A DNA stretch of 64,000 bases from Inia geoffrensis (GCA_036417435.1 CM070902.1:136265886-136329885); one strand, 5' to 3'; shown: positions 1 through 13,300, counted from the first letter of the stretch. The notes: a model not told the origin generated them from the letters alone. Numbers and translations: made by a program.

Positions 1-319
1 AGTTGTGATAAAGAAATTATAGCTGGTAATCAGTATTTTAGTTATCCTTGGATTATTGACCTAATTAATTTTTTTCTCAACCCCCTCAGCATATAAAAAC
101 TAACACACCTAACACACTTGAGTCACTTTCACATATTAAGATTTACATTCATGTCCACCATAAAACATTTACCTGTTTCAATACAGAAAAACTAAATGCC
201 ATTGGAATGGATTTCATTTATAAGAAAATAAAAGAGCATATGTCCCTTTTAGAAATAAAGTATCTGCAACCAATTTTTGGTTACTCTGCAAATCAACTGT
301 GCCAAAGAATGACTAGTAC

Positions 320-840
320 CATTAAAAAGCAATCCACTCCCAGGTGAAGAATTGAAAGCATACGTCCAAAGACTTGTTCACTACAGCATTATTTATAACA
401 TCCAAAAGGTAAGAAAACTCAAATGTTCATCAACTGATTAATGGATAAGCCAAATGTACTACATTCACACAATGGAATATTATTCTGTTATAAAAAGAAA
501 TGAAGTTTTTACAAACGCTACATCGATAAACCTTGAAAACAGGCTAGGTGAAAGAAGCCAGACACAGAAGGTCACATACGCTATATTATTTATATGAAAT
601 GTCCAGAATAGGCAAAAATATAAAGACAGAAAGTGGATTAGTGGTTGCCAGGGGCTGGAGGGAGGAATGGGGACTGAGTGGTGACGGGTACAGGATTTCT
701 TTTTGGTGTGATGAAATGTTCTAGAATTTAGATAGTGATGATGTATGCACAATTTGTTACACTAAAATCCCTGAATTGCACACCCAGAAAAGTGGCTTTT
801 ATCTCAATTAACCTGTTGATAGATAATTTTTTAAAAAATT
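320..840 (+). mobile_element. Old L1 3' end (L1M type), 5'-truncated
   Basis: The stretch reads as the 3' end of an old LINE-1 in sense orientation. It has the ORF2-terminal motif 'acaatggaatatt' (about 470-481), then the 3'UTR pattern 'gtggttgccaggggctgg' and 'tttctttttggtgtgatgaaa' typical of L1MA-L1MC/L1ME tails. It ends in an AT-rich tail near 830. Coding frames are full of stops. The subfamily cannot be fixed by eye. The 5' boundary is approximate. Confidence 0.7.
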
Positions 841-1790
841 ATCTATCACGCTTGCCTTCCTTAGAAATGGAATGTATTTGAAAACTTTTAAATATAGAAA
901 TTATTTTGGGAGCGAAAAAAGATTCAGAATGTGAATCTCCTGCCTAAATTCCAATAAAATACTTCTGAGGTTGTTAATAAATACATGAATGGAATAGTAT
1001 GGGCGATAGAATTTGTTTTATTTAATACTCTCATTCTTAAAGGAGACTCAAAGTCTAACAATACTCAAAGATTTGGGGGGTCACACTGACATGAATTCAT
1101 TTCGGAAGAAAAAAATAGCAGTTTGCCATAGAAAACATTGCACATAGTGCTGAGAGTGCCACACCTCTTGAACCACTTCTCCTGGGAAGCTGGAATGAGT
1201 GGAAAACTTATCTATCACCCCAGGGGCAGTGACTGTGCTCCATGGAAGAAGTAAATGGCACTGGGCACCTTATCAGAAAGTTTGTCCTTTCCAAAATTTC
1301 AGTCCAGTTTCTCAGATAGAACTATTGAACTGTGGAACAACCCTCCATTTGAACTAAAATATCTAATTTTTCGAGAATTGCCCATTATCCTCAGTTCTGG
1401 CCAGAACAGTGATGGAGACTGCAGAAACAGCATTTTTATCTGATCAGGTACAGGTGGTACCAGGCCATCTGTAGAAGGAAAATATAAGCTTTTAAGTTCC
1501 TTTTAACTGTTAGTGCTTTGAAAAATCCTAGTTTACTCTGAAATATCCAAATCTATAGGTTTTCACTAAAATCATATGGCCTTTATTTCTCTCTCTAATA
1601 GAGAGGAGTGTGTGAAAGGCTTACACTACTGCACACCTCTACCATATTTGTACCCTGGTCTTTGTCTTAATAATGCAATTAATGCTGAAAAAATACAAGC
1701 AAGCATGTCACATGATTTCTTGCTTTGTGGGCATATCTCCGTTTTTTTTCATTGCAAAACAATAAAAGCCCAGCGCTCTAAGAGAAACCC
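841..1790. other. Unassigned single-copy DNA
   Basis: AT-rich sequence in which I recognise no repeat, exon or RNA gene. The short open frames at 1255-1443 and 1576-1848 have no protein-like composition and no convincing splice sites. Confidence 0.5.
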
Positions 1791-1794
1791 AATG

Positions 1795-1945
1795 AGTGTT
1801 GTAGTCCCATGTGTGTCAATAGCTACCTCTGTGACCTTGAGCAAGTAACTTACTCTTTGTAGGTCTCAGTTACTTTCACCATAAAATAGTGGACATTAAC
1901 CAGATGCTCTCTAGGTCCTTTTGACATTCACAATCCTGTGACTTT
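1795..1945 (+). repeat. MIR SINE fragment
   Basis: Contains the MIR core pattern in sense orientation: 'tgtgaccttgagcaagtaactta', then 'tctcagtt' and 'accataaaatagtgga'. This matches the part of MIR downstream of the tRNA-like head. Divergence is high, as expected for a mammal-wide ancient SINE. Note that the open frame 1576-1848 runs into it and is not a gene. Confidence 0.75.
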
Positions 1946-2485
1946 AATTCTGCATTTTGTCTCAGTGGATGAATGCACTGGTTCAAGCCATGTGGCCTTG
2001 TCCTGCAGGAGAGACATGTTTTTGTGCTGTTTCTAGGCACTGGTGTCTTTGTTTTCCTGTGTCCCTTTCAGAGTGTGTAGCAGCTCTGAGGCAGTTACAA
2101 GAAGTAGCAGATCCAAATGTAAGCTTTGCATGTCTTTTCATATGAAGAGCTTTCTCTTTCTTTTATTATTAGCAGCTTAGAGCCCTATGGGTTCTCCAGA
2201 ATGAAGGCCTCAGAGTTGGCCTTTGCAAAAAGGGAGCAAGGGTGGATCCTGCTATTTGGCTTGGGATGGGGCATCCTCTATGGAGGTGGCTGAAATTTTA
2301 ATGGAGCAACGTGAAGAATTGTTGTGGGTGAATCTGAAGCCTCAAGAACACAGATCTCTTGAATCACCCCCTAAGACTCCCTTTCCACCTCTGAATTTTC
2401 AGGCAAGTCTGAACTCTATAGTTCCAACTGTCCATTCGATGACTTCACTTAGGGATCCTTCAGAGGCCTCAAATTCAACATTTCT
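1946..2485. other. Unassigned DNA
   Basis: No repeat recognised. A 101-codon frame at 2223-2528 runs straight into the adjacent SINE, so it is very unlikely to be coding. Confidence 0.45.
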
Positions 2486-2500
2486 AAAATGGAACTTGCT

Positions 2501-2775
2501 GGGACTTCCCTGGTGGCACAGTGGTTAAGAATGGGCCTACCAATGCAAGGGACATGGGTTCGATCCCTGGTCCACGAAGATCCCACGTGCCACGGAGCAA
2601 CTAAGCCCACGTGCCACAACTATTGAGCCCACGTGCCACAACTAAAGCCCACGCTCCACAACAAGAGAAGCCACCACAATGAGAAGCCCACACGGCCCCT
2701 GCTCGTCACAACTATAAAAGCCTGCACACAGCAACAAAGACCCAACACAGCCAAAAATTTTTAAAATAAATAAAT
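2501..2775 (+). mobile_element. CHR-1-type tRNA-derived SINE
   Basis: Begins 'gggacttccctggtggcaca' and carries a pol III B-box-like 'gggttcgatccc' near 2556. The body repeats 'cacgtgccacaact' units and the element ends in an A-rich (AAAT)n tail. It is flanked by a 15-bp target-site duplication with one mismatch (aaaatggaacttgct at 2486-2500, aaaatggaacttact at 2776-2790). This SINE class is characteristic of Cetartiodactyla (whales, hippos, ruminants). Confidence 0.9.
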
Positions 2776-2790
2776 AAAATGGAACTTACT

Positions 2791-3240
2791 CTCCTTCTCC
2801 ACAAATTAGTTTTCCCATCTTCGACTTCAAGCTTTGCACATATCTCGAGCCTTTCCTCCCCTCTCCAGCCCCTCAATGCTCTATTATTTCTAACTGCACT
2901 GCGCATCATCTGGACTATCACACACTTTTCTAACAGTCCACCCCCAAAGTTCTTTTCTTCTTTCATCCTGCTGCCATAATCATCTTCCCAAAGCAAAATT
3001 TCAATCATGCCACTCACCTTCCACTGTCCCTCATAAACTACCAACATTCACAGTCCTCTGCAATCGTCAAGCCCCTCCACTGTTTGGCTTCAGTACACTC
3101 CTGAAACAGCCCACTCCTGAAACAGCTCACCTTCACTGCAAACACCTGAGGCTATAGCTCTTCTCACCTAGAATTTCCCTTTCCTCTGTCTCTGAAGGAA
3201 CAAATTACAAATTGCCTTTCCTGTTAGTCTCTTAGATTCT
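2791..3240 (+). repeat. L2 LINE fragment
   Basis: Pyrimidine-rich sequence resembling the 3' portion of L2 in sense orientation: 'ctgctgccataatcatcttccc', 'caatcatgccactcacc' and 'tcaagcccctccactgtttggc' parallel the well-known L2 3' region. Divergence is high, and the open frames on both strands (2779-2979, 2712-3047) are artefacts of its low purine content. Confidence 0.6.
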
Positions 3241-3750
3241 TTCTCCTTCCCACAGCTAAAAATGAAATCCCCTTCTCTGAAATCTCATGGAATATTTCCA
3301 TACTCATTTTGTGATGGGCACCATTTGTTCCCTTGGATTATTGTTATTGCTGTCATATTTTATACTCAGGTCAAGATGAAGGCTGATTTTTGCTATTGTT
3401 TTCCCCCTCCTCTGCCCTACAACTTCCCTATGGGAAAAACACTGCCCAAAAGGAACTCAACATCACAAACATATGACTGATTAGAGCCTTGATTAACTTT
3501 TAATAATATTGTACATTTATAAAAAGAAATGTCAACCAAAACATCACTTGCTAAACCTGGGAAGGACTTGTCAATTTTTAAAATTGTAAATAGATGTCTT
3601 ACCACTGAATTTTATTTGATTTGATCGATGTTAAGGTGACCTATTTGGTAAATGTAACACTGGTCTACAGAACCTGCAGCACAGCTGAATATCAAAGGTT
3701 TATTAGATGTTGTTATCTTCTTCTGTTCCCTTAAATTAACTAGAATAGTC
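3241..3750. other. Unassigned DNA
   Basis: No gene or repeat recognised. It forms the 5' flank of the L1 insertion that starts just downstream. Confidence 0.45.
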
Positions 3751-3765
3751 TTAAAAGTATGTTTT

Positions 3766-5399
3766 TGTTTTTGTTTTTTTTAACATCTTTAATGGAGTAT
3801 AATTGCTTTACAATGGTGTGTTAGTTTCTGCTTTACAACAAAATGAATCAGTTATATATATACATATGTTCCCATATCTCTTCCCTCTTGTGTCTCCCTC
3901 CTTCCCACCTTCCCGATTCCACCCCTCCAGGCAGTCACAAAGCACTGAGCTGATCTCCCTGTGCTATGCGGCTGCTTCCCACTAGCTATCTACCTTACGT
4001 TTGGTAGTGTATATATGTCCATGACTCTCTCTTGCTTTGTCACAGCTTACCCTTCCCCCTCCCCATATCCTCAACTTCATTCTCTAGTAGGTCTGTGTCT
4101 TTATTCCTGTCTTACCCCTAGGTTCTTCATGACGTTTTTTTTTTCTTAAATTCCATATATATGTGTTAGCATATGGTATTTGTTTCTCTTTCTGACTCAC
4201 TTCACTCTGTAGGACAGACTCTAGGTCTATCCACCTCATTACAGATAGCTCAATTTCATTTTTCTTTATGGCTGAGTAATATTCCATTGTATATATGTGC
4301 CACATCTTCTTTATCCATTCATCCGATGATGGACACTTACGTTGTTTCCATCTCTGGGCTATTGTAAATAGAGCTGCAATGAACATTTTGGTACATGACT
4401 CTTTTTGAATTATAGTTTTCTCAGGGTATATGCTCAGTAGTGGGATTGCTGGGTCATATGGTAGTTCTATTTGTAGTTTTTTAAGGAACCTCCATACTGT
4501 TCTCCACAGTGGCTGTATCAATTTACATTCCCACCAACAGTGCAAGAGTGTTCCCTTTTCTCCACACCCTCTCCAGCATTTATTGTTTCTAGATTTTTTG
4601 ATGATGGCCATTCTGACTGGTGTGAGATGATATCTCATTGTAGTTTTGATTTGCATTTCTCTAATGATTAGTGATGTTGAGCATTCTTTCATGTGTTTAT
4701 TGGCAGTCTGTATATCTTCTTTGGAGAAATTTCTATTTAGGTCTTCTGCCCATTTTTGGATTGGGTTGTTTGTTTTTTTGTTATTAAGCTGTATGAGCTG
4801 CTTATAAATTTAGGAGATTAATCCTTTGTCAGTTGCTTCATTTGCAAATATTTTCTCCCATTCTGAGGGCTGTCTTTTGGTCTTCTTTATGGTTTCCTTT
4901 GCTGTACAAAAGCTTTGAAGTTTCATTAGGTCCCATTTGTTTATTTTTGTTTTTATTTCCGTTTATCTAGGAGGTGGGTGGAAAAGGATCTTGCTGTGAT
5001 TTATGTCATAGAGTGTCCTGCCTATGTTTTCCTCTAAGAGTTTGATAGTTTCTGGCCTTACATTTAGGTCTTTAATCCATTTTGAGCTTATTCTTGTGTA
5101 TGGTGTTAGGGAGTGATCTAATCTCATGCTTTTACATGTACATGTCCAGTTTTCCCAGCGCCACTTATTGAAGAGGCTGTCCTTTCTCCATTTTACATTC
5201 CTGCCTCCTTTATCAAAGATAAGGTGACCATATGTGTGTGGGTTTATCTCTGGGCTTTCTATCCTGTTCCATTGATCTATCTTTCTCTTTTTGTGCCTGT
5301 ACCATACTGTCTTGATTACTGTAGCTTTGTAGTATAGTCTGAAGTCAGGGAGCCTGATTCCTCCAGCTTCATTTTTTGTTCTCAAGATTGCTTTGGCTA
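3766..5399 (-). mobile_element. Young 5'-truncated L1, antisense, with target-site duplication
   Basis: The 3' end of a cetartiodactyl-type L1 inserted on the minus strand. A poly-T start (the poly-A tail) is followed by the 3'UTR and the ORF2 C-terminal region. A 202-residue frame (4084-4692, minus) includes the C-terminal segment with [20 protein letters not shown] and [16 protein letters not shown] second frame (4963-5385) covers the upstream part. It is flanked by a 15-bp duplication, ttaaaagtatgtttt, at 3751-3765 and 5400-5414. The clean duplication and low damage mark it as one of the younger insertions here. It cannot retrotranspose: it lacks ORF1, the endonuclease and most of the reverse transcriptase. 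Confidence 0.93.
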
Positions 5400-5491
5400 T
5401 TAAAAGTATGTTTTAAACCAATGCTTCCAACACCATTAAATTTGTGTAGATTTGATTTGATGATTTATAGCCTTCTGAAAAGAAAGGAATA

Positions 5492-5839
5492 TAGTCTTTC
5501 CTTCGTATCCATGGGGGATTGGTTCCAGGACCCCTGCAGATATCACAAACTACAGATGCTCAAGTCCCTTGTATAAAATGGTGTTGATTTGCATGTAACC
5601 TAAGCACGTCCTCCGGTATACTTTAAATCATCTCAGATTACTTATAATACTTAACACAATGTAAATGCTATATAAATCATTATAAATACAATATAAATGC
5701 TATGTAAATAGTTGCTGGCATACAGTAAATTCAAGTTTTACTTTTTGGAACTTTCTGGAATTTTTTGCTGAATATTTTCTATCTACAGTTACTTGAATCA
5801 GTGGATGCAGAACTGGCAGATACAGAGGGCTAACAGTGG
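5492..5839 (+). mobile_element. Non-autonomous pogo/Tigger element (MER2-like)
   Basis: One end reads 'ccttcgtatccatggggg' and the other 'cagatacagagggctaac'. Reverse complemented, the second end gives 'gttagccctctgtatctg', so the two ends form a diverged terminal inverted repeat. The inner text 'ggttccaggacccctgcaga' and 'tgctcaagtccctt' is typical of MER2/Tigger MITEs, which insert at TA. Internal sequence has decayed and codes for nothing. Subfamily is uncertain. Confidence 0.75.
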
Positions 5840-6180
5840 ATCAGTGAAACACTACTTTGCCCGAAAAAAATCTATAAGATATTTTCCACAATAATCACCT
5901 GCTTTATAGATGAATGATCCATAGATTGATTGCTTAAATATTTAATTATAAAAAATACAGAAAGGGAAAATAAGCCATTCAAAATATACTTTCTTATTCC
6001 CATATTTTCTCCTATCATATTTTAAAAAATATTTCTCATGTATGATAAGCCTACTTAAAAATAAATTAAAGCACATAATTTGGTTAATGAATACAATGCA
6101 GTAATGGTGAAATACTCTATTTACATCATTATATGTACTACCCCAGAACCAATACTATTTTTTCCTATTTTTAATATGCT
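5840..6180. other. Unassigned AT-rich DNA
   Basis: No gene or repeat recognised. Confidence 0.4.
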
Positions 6181-6184
6181 GAGA

Positions 6185-6330
6185 TTATCCAATAAATATT
6201 TACTGAAAACCCCATTATATGCCCTGTTCTGTTCTAGATAGCAGGGTATGGTAGCGAATAGTACACAGAAAATCACAGTTCTTATGAAGCTCACATTCTA
6301 CTTGAGGGAAACAAAATAAGCAAGCAAATG
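6185..6330 (+). repeat. Ancient interspersed repeat (L2/MIR-like class)
   Basis: Shows a pattern common across mammals: 'aataaatatttactgaaaac', a degraded 'tgccctgttctgttctaga' and 'gaagctcacattctact'. The same pattern recurs near 24.73, 26.15 and 34.7 kb. I recognise the family by text but cannot assign it with certainty. Confidence 0.45.
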
Positions 6331-8670
6331 AATAAAAAGAACAGTTTCATCGTAACCAACACTATGGAGAAAATTAAGAAGGGTGATGGAAGGGAGAGTG
6401 ATTGGCTGATAGTTATTATAAATAGGGAAGTCAAGGAGAAAGTCAGTCTAACGTCAGATAAGAAGATCAACAAAGGAACACTCTGGGAGGAGAGCAATTC
6501 CAGATTGGGGGAACAGCAAATGCAAGTCTTCAGTCAGGTAAAACCTGAAGGGTTCAAGGACTGGGAAGGGAGTCAGTGTAGCTGGCACAGGGTGAGAAGG
6601 AGAATTAAGGAGATAGATTTTGAGGAGCGTGGAGAGACAAGGTTATGCATAGCCCCATGTTGGTCAAAGTAATAAATTTCTGTTTTACTCTAATTAAAAC
6701 CAGGGACCACTAAAAATTTTAAACAGAGTATATGTAATTTACATACTGTTTTAAAAGAGCAGTTTGAATGTTGTATGGAGAGAGAATAGATTGAGGGAAA
6801 AGTAGGAATAGAAGCAATTAGGAAGCTATACTCAGATGCTGGCTTGGATTTGGGTAGAAGTAATGGGCATGCTGAGGAGTGATCAGATTTGGAATATTTA
6901 TGATTCTGTGTGTGGGATACATGTAGGGGGTTTGGGCCTAACAACTGAGTGAATGGTGGTGTCACTTACTGAGAAGCAGCAAATTTGTGGGTGAGGAAAA
7001 TCAAGAATTCCACTCTGAATATTCTAAGTTTTAGTGAGCTATTAAATAGCTAAGTGGAGATATAGGGTAAGTAGTTGGATAAATGATCCTGGCACCCTGG
7101 AGATTATATGATTTGCAGTTCTTTTCCAAAAATTTGTACTACCTTCTTACAGATATTTGGCAAATACCCTCATTATTTTTTATTAATATTCTGCCCAAAG
7201 CCACTAGTGGAACTTCTTTAGAGATAAACAAACAATTAATTTCTTCCTCATACTTACTTCCTCACATAGATGTCCCAGGCTAACATTGAGAAGAATGTTA
7301 ATTTTGTTAGATTCCTGAAAAGGAAATTTCACTGATCATTAGTATCAGTGAATACCCAGAGTCTTTTAATTTACCTTAATTTATTCCTTCTTGCTTTTTA
7401 TAACACTTCTCTCCTTCTCCAGAAAAGTATAAAACAAGGTCTTAATATGATTTACATACTAAAGGTCAAAATAGCATTAGTCTTATATCACCAGTACTTA
7501 CTATAGGACTTAGAATATACTGAAAATTAAATAAATGTTGGTTGAATCAATGAATCAGTGATATATTTATACTCACATGTATTTCAAAATTAATTTTCAT
7601 CATTGTTTGATAATTTCTCAAGGATATTGAGTCATTCCAACTAACATGTGAAGTCAAGCCACATATATACAAAAGAGGCTATCTAACTAGGTCAATGAGG
7701 CCAGAGATGGTGAGTTAGTTAAGTCAAGTTCATTGGGTAAAACCATATTTCCTACACATACATGGTCTATAGCTTAAGTGAACAAATACTGTTTTCTCCC
7801 ACAAAAATGGTTTTCAATAGGTAGTTGAAAATAGAGAATTCAAACTTAACTAAAAGATCAGGGATGGAAAGTGAGACTTGGAGATGATTAGAGGTTGATT
7901 GGAACATCAGATCTGGGCCTGTGATGCCCTTTGTGATGCCCTTGCTTCTTGTTCTAGACATATGTGATCAGAAATCACCCACTCAATACTTCACAGAAAA
8001 AAGCAGTGCCAGAGAGTGGAGCACTGATGACTAACAGGACTAGTTTACAGTTGTTCTAATTGACAGAGCAACAGAAAATGCATCTTCCTCTCTCCCTGAT
8101 CATCACTACAATGAGGAGAGGCAAATGTGAGGGACGAGTGCAAGTGTAGGTTGATCTGGGAGCAGAAAACAGAAATTGTCTCTGGAAAACAATTGATGAG
8201 AAGAAAGGATGATGATTCACTGAGATGGAGGCAGGGGACAGTAAGGACAGGGTCAGTGGGTTTTTGGCAAATGAAGGGATTTTGTTCTTTGGGGTAAATT
8301 TTTAGTTTGTATGCATTGTATTTTTTTTTTTTGAACTTTTACTTCCAAGGTGACATGCCAATAGCCCATGAACCTATTAAAGAAAGACTATTAGCCCTTT
8401 TTCACAAAGGTTTATAAAGAAAATATCCATTTTATTATAATATGATATAGAAGAAGTATACTTTTATAGTAACCGGTATGTAAAAATTCGCTGATCTTTT
8501 CCATATCCATCTAACAAGATAATAGCTAGCCATGGTTTTGCCTTCCAAAGAACCAGTGTCAAGAATATGCACATACCTTACAAGTTTTCTGATTAAATGG
8601 CTCATTAAGGCTGGCTCCAATTACATTTTATAGTCAAAGCTGAAGTAAAAAATATAGGGCTTGAAATATT
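6331..8670. other. Mostly unassigned DNA
   Basis: No convincing exon or RNA gene. A probable L2/MIR 3' tail ('aaataaatgttggttgaatcaatgaatc') lies at about 7478-7562. The 114-codon frame at 6328-6672 overlaps the ancient repeat edge, has no recognisable domain and is probably chance. Confidence 0.45.
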
Positions 8671-8671
8671 C

Positions 8672-8812
8672 TTTTTCCATACTTAATAAAAATGCAAATA
8701 CTGGGACCCCCAACCTGGGAGACTCTGATTCACAAGCTCTCTGGAAATTTCCAATGAAGCTGATTTGCCTTTAGACCACACTTTGAGAAATATTTGTTTT
8801 GACTTGTGAACT
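8672..8812 (+). repeat. MER5-type hAT MITE
   Basis: Contains 'aaaatgcaaatactggga', 'gagactctgattcac' and 'agaccacactttgagaaata'. The last corresponds to the MER5A/MER5B terminus '...accacactttgagaac'. These are short non-autonomous hAT-Charlie elements shared by placental mammals. Confidence 0.75.
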
Positions 8813-8867
8813 TGAAGTTTTAGGGACGCTAGAGATCATCCTGTAAAGTTATTTGGTTTGTTATACA

Positions 8868-8965
8868 AATGATAAAACTGAAGCACAAAATGTTTCAGTG
8901 CTTGCCAAAATCAGTCATTTATTATAAACAAAGATGTCCTAACTCTAAGGCCAGAGTTCCCATGT
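8868..8965 (-). repeat. Probable MIR fragment
   Basis: 'acaaatgataaaactgaagc' followed by a degraded 'cagtgcttgccaaaatcagtca' matches the antisense MIR pattern (bases of the 'gaaactgaggcacagag...cttgcccaaggtcac' region). Short and diverged. Confidence 0.5.
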
Positions 8966-9174
8966 GAAGCTCCTTCCTACACAGGACCTGGAACACAATG
9001 GTGCAAAAATAAAATAGGAACCTGTGTTTGATTGATATAGCCTCCATAGGCTGCCAAATAGTATGAGGATGTAGTTTGAGAATTCCGTCATCATCCACAG
9101 ATAGGCAGCAACCTTAAATGAGCAACCAAATGAATATTAAGTCTATAATGATTTACTCAGCCTTAATAAAAATA

Positions 9175-9345
9175 AATCCGTACCTTTGTATAGAACTGTG
9201 TACTTCACAAAGGGCTTTCACATATTATCTGAGTCTCCCCCAAAACTTCACGAGGCAAATTGAGACTGTTATTTCCATTATAGAGGCAAGGAAAATGAAG
9301 CTCAGAGAACTCAGGTATGATGGAATTACAGCTTGGATATATTTA
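9175..9345 (-). repeat. MIR SINE, antisense
   Basis: 'gggctttcacatattatctgagtc', 'cacgaggcaaattgagactgttatt' and 'gaaaatgaagctcagagaa' are the reverse complement of the MIR 3' half. The 78-codon frame at 9118-9354 lies across it and is not a gene. Confidence 0.75.
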
Positions 9346-10345
9346 ATGTTCTAAGTTCAACAGGTACAATTCAGCCAAATGAGAAAGTACAGAAGTGTGG
9401 GCCATTAGCTTGCCAATATGCTCAATTAGGATGTGCACCAGACTGAGCAGAAAACAGGACATGTTCCCTGCCCTCCCTCAGTCCCAGGCCCCTCCAGGCC
9501 TCTTGTGGAATGAGCAATACTCCTCACTGAATGGGAAGCTAATGTTTGTTTAAAGACAGGTATTTTTATACCTCGTTTTCACTACACACATATACAATTA
9601 CTACCTCTGTTGTCTGCCCAAAGAAGCAGCAGTCTGGTCCAACAGGAAGTTGGTGGAAGACTCACTCAGAAATGGTGAGCTGATCTCTAGTTACATAGAC
9701 AGAGCCTAGAGAGGTGGCCTTCTGGCAGAGTTATACACCATCCCCATCTGCTCACCCAACCACCCCACACCATAGCACAGACCATGGCCACATTCAGTCT
9801 AGACCATCAAGATCAGAGAGAGAGAATTTTTTAACTGAAAAACACTGAAGTAGAGTCCAAAATGATTTTTTAAGGGATATTGTGATCATATGGAGTTTTT
9901 CTTTGTCCATTGATTTTATGACTTCCTTACTGACACTTGAGTAAAAATCAGTATGGCTGGTTGAATTTATATTTTCAGATTTAAAATCCAGATGTCAAGG
10001 CAACCAAATGAATGGCAAAAATATGGCTTTTATGAAAAATAGCTGCAGGAAGCCATTTAAATACTGTCTTAGTATTCCCGACAGGAACACCTGGAAGAAG
10101 TACTTTACATGAGGTTATACGAGAAGCACTAGGAGATGAGACTGATAAAGGAGGAAGCCAGTACAAGATGTATTCAGGAGCAGGTTACTGTTGTGGGAGA
10201 CCTCTGGAAAATGGATAAAACCTACCTCAGAGTTGTCCCACCAGAGGGTGGGGAAGCTAGAATTCTTATCAACAAACTCTTGTTTGGCCATTGGTTAAAG
10301 TCTGTTCTCAAGGCATTTCTTTTCCTGCATTTCTTGCAAAGCCAA
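9346..10345. other. Unassigned DNA
   Basis: No gene recognised. The part at 10080-10330 has a slightly higher GC content and may be a decayed LTR, but I see no terminal motif that would support this. Confidence 0.4.
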
Positions 10346-10347
10346 AG

Positions 10348-13300
10348 CTAAAGGAGTTCAGCACTGCTAAAACTGGCTTTATGAGAAATGTTAAAGGGAC
10401 TTCTTTAAGCTGAAAAGAAAAGGCACTAATTAGTAACAAGAAAAAATATGAAAGTATAGATCTCACTAAGTAAAGTCATATATCATAAAGCTAGTAGATT
10501 AATCACTTATAAAGCTAGTTTGAAGGTTAAAAGGCAAAAGCTGTGAAAAATACTATAACTATAATAATTTGTCAAGGTACACACAAAATATAAATATATA
10601 AAATGTGACATCAAAAACATAAAACATGAGGGGAGTAGAAATGTAGAGTATTAGAAAGTGTTCAAATGTAAGTTGCTATCCACTTAAAATGGACTGTTTT
10701 ATATATAGCCTGTTACATGTGAGCCTCATGGTAACAACAAGGCAGAAACTTGTAGTAATTACACAACAGAAAAAGAGAATAGAATCTAAGCATAACACTA
10801 AAGAAAGTCATCAAATCACAAGGGAAGAGAGTAAGAGAAGAACAAAGGAACCAAGAGGAACTGTAAAACACTAGAAAATAATTAACAAAATGTCAATAAA
10901 TACATACCTATCAATAATGACTTTAAATGTAAATGGACTAAATTTTCCAATTAAAAGAAACAGAGTGGCTGAGTAAATTTAAAAAAATAAAAAAGACCCA
11001 CCTACATGCTGCCTAGAAAAGACTCAATTTAGATATAAAGAAATACACAGACTGAAAGTAAAAGGGTAGAAAAATATGTTCCATGCAAATGGAAACCAAA
11101 AGAAAGCTGGGTAGCTCCACTTAGACAAAATAGACTTTAAAACAAAGACTGTAACAAAAGCAAAAAAAGAGCATTACATAATAATAAAGGGATAAATCCA
11201 ACAAGAATATATAACATTTGTAAACATTATGCACCCAACATAACAGCACCTAAATATATAAAGCAAAATTAATAGACCTAAAGGGAGCAATTGACAGCAA
11301 TACAATAATAGTATGGGACTTAAATACCCCACTTACATCAATGGATAGATCATCCACATGGAATATCAATAAGGAAACTTTGACCTTAAATGACACGTTA
11401 TACCAGATAAACTTAACACATAGAGAACATCCATCCAAGCAGTGGAATACACATTCTTCTCAAGTGTCCATGGAAAAGTCTCCAAAATGGGTCATATGTT
11501 AGGCCACAAAACAAGTCTCAGTCAATTTAAGAAGAACCAGAAATCAATTACAAGAAGAAAACTGGAAATATCACAAATATGTAAACATTAAACAACATGC
11601 TACTGAAAAACTAAGGGTTAAAAAAAAAATCAAAGGAGAAATCACAAAATGCCTAGAGACAAATGAAAATGTAGATACAACATACCAAAAATTAAATGAT
11701 ACAGCAAAGGCAGTTCTAAGAGGGAAGTTCATAGTAATACAGGCCAACCTCAAGAATCAAGAAAAATCCCAAATTAAAAAAATTTAACTTTACACCTAAA
11801 GGAACTAGAAAATAAAGAACAAATAAAGCCCAAAGCTAATAGAAAAAAGGAAATTAAAAATGTCAGAGCAGAAATAAATAAAAGAGGGACTAACAAGACA
11901 ATAGAAAAGAATGAAAAAACTATTAACTGCTCCTTTGAAAAGATACTCAAAATTGACAAACATTTGGCTAGATTTATCAAGAAAAATAGAAAGACTATTC
12001 AAATAAATAAAATCAGAAATGAAAGAGAAGTTACAACTAATACCACAAAGTATCATAAGATACTACTATGAACAATTTATGCCAACAAATTGGATGACCT
12101 GGAAGAAATGGATAAATTCCCAGAAAAATACAACCTTCCAAGACTGACTGATGAAGAAATAGAAAATCTGAATAGATGGATTACTATTAAAGAGATTAAA
12201 TCAGTAATAAAACCTCTCAGTAAACAAGAGTCCAAGAACAGATGGCTTCACTTGTGAATTCTACCATACATTCAAAGATCTAATACCTCTCTCATACTCT
12301 TCCAAAAAGTTAAAGAGGAGGGACTGCTTTCAAATTCATTATACCAGGCCAACATTACTCTGATATTAAAACCAGTCAAGGTCATCACAAAAAGAAAATT
12401 ACAAGCTGATATCCCTGATGAACATAGATGTAAAAAAATCTTAAACAAAAGATTAGCAAATTGAATTGAACAATTCATTAAAAGGATCATACACCATGTT
12501 CAAGTGGGATTTATTCCACAGATGCAAGGATAGTTCAACATCTACAAATCAATCAATATGATACACTACATTAACAAAATGAAGGATGAAAATCATATGG
12601 TCATCTCAATAGGTGCAGGAAAAGCATTTAACAAAATTCAACATCCATGTATGATAAAAACTCTCAACAAAGTGGGTATACAGGCAATGTACCTCAACAT
12701 AATAAAGGTCAAGTATGCCAAGCCCATAGCTAACAACATACTCAACAGTGAAAACCTGGAAGCTTTTCTAAGATCAGAAACAAAACAAGAATGCCCACTC
12801 TTGCAACTTTTACTCAACATAGTATTGGAAATCCTAGCCACAGCAATCAGGCAAGGAAAAGGAATAAAAAGCATTGAAATTGGGAGGAAAGAAGTAAAAC
12901 TGTCACTATTTGTGGATGACATGATTTTATATATAGAAAACCCTAAAGACTCTACCAAAAATCTGTTAGAACTAATAAAGGAATTCAGTAAAGTTGCAGG
13001 GTATAAAAGCAATATTCAAAATTTTGTTGTTTTTTTATGCACTAACCATGAACTAACAGAAAAAGAAATTAAGAGAACAACCCCGTTTACAGTTGCATCA
13101 GAAAGAATAAAATAACTACAAATAGGTTTAACCAAGAAGGTAAAAGATCTGTACACTGAAAACTATAAGACATTGATGAAAGAAATTGAAGAAGACATTA
13201 ATAAATGGAAAAATATACTATGCTCATGGATTGGAATAATTATTATCATTACAATGTCCATATTATCCAAAGCAATGTACATATTCAATGCAATCCCTGC

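Noticed and set aside
12558..13115. A reverse transcriptase frame as a possible domesticated gene
   Set aside because: It belongs to a decayed L1 with stops on both sides, and its catalytic box is altered (FVDD).
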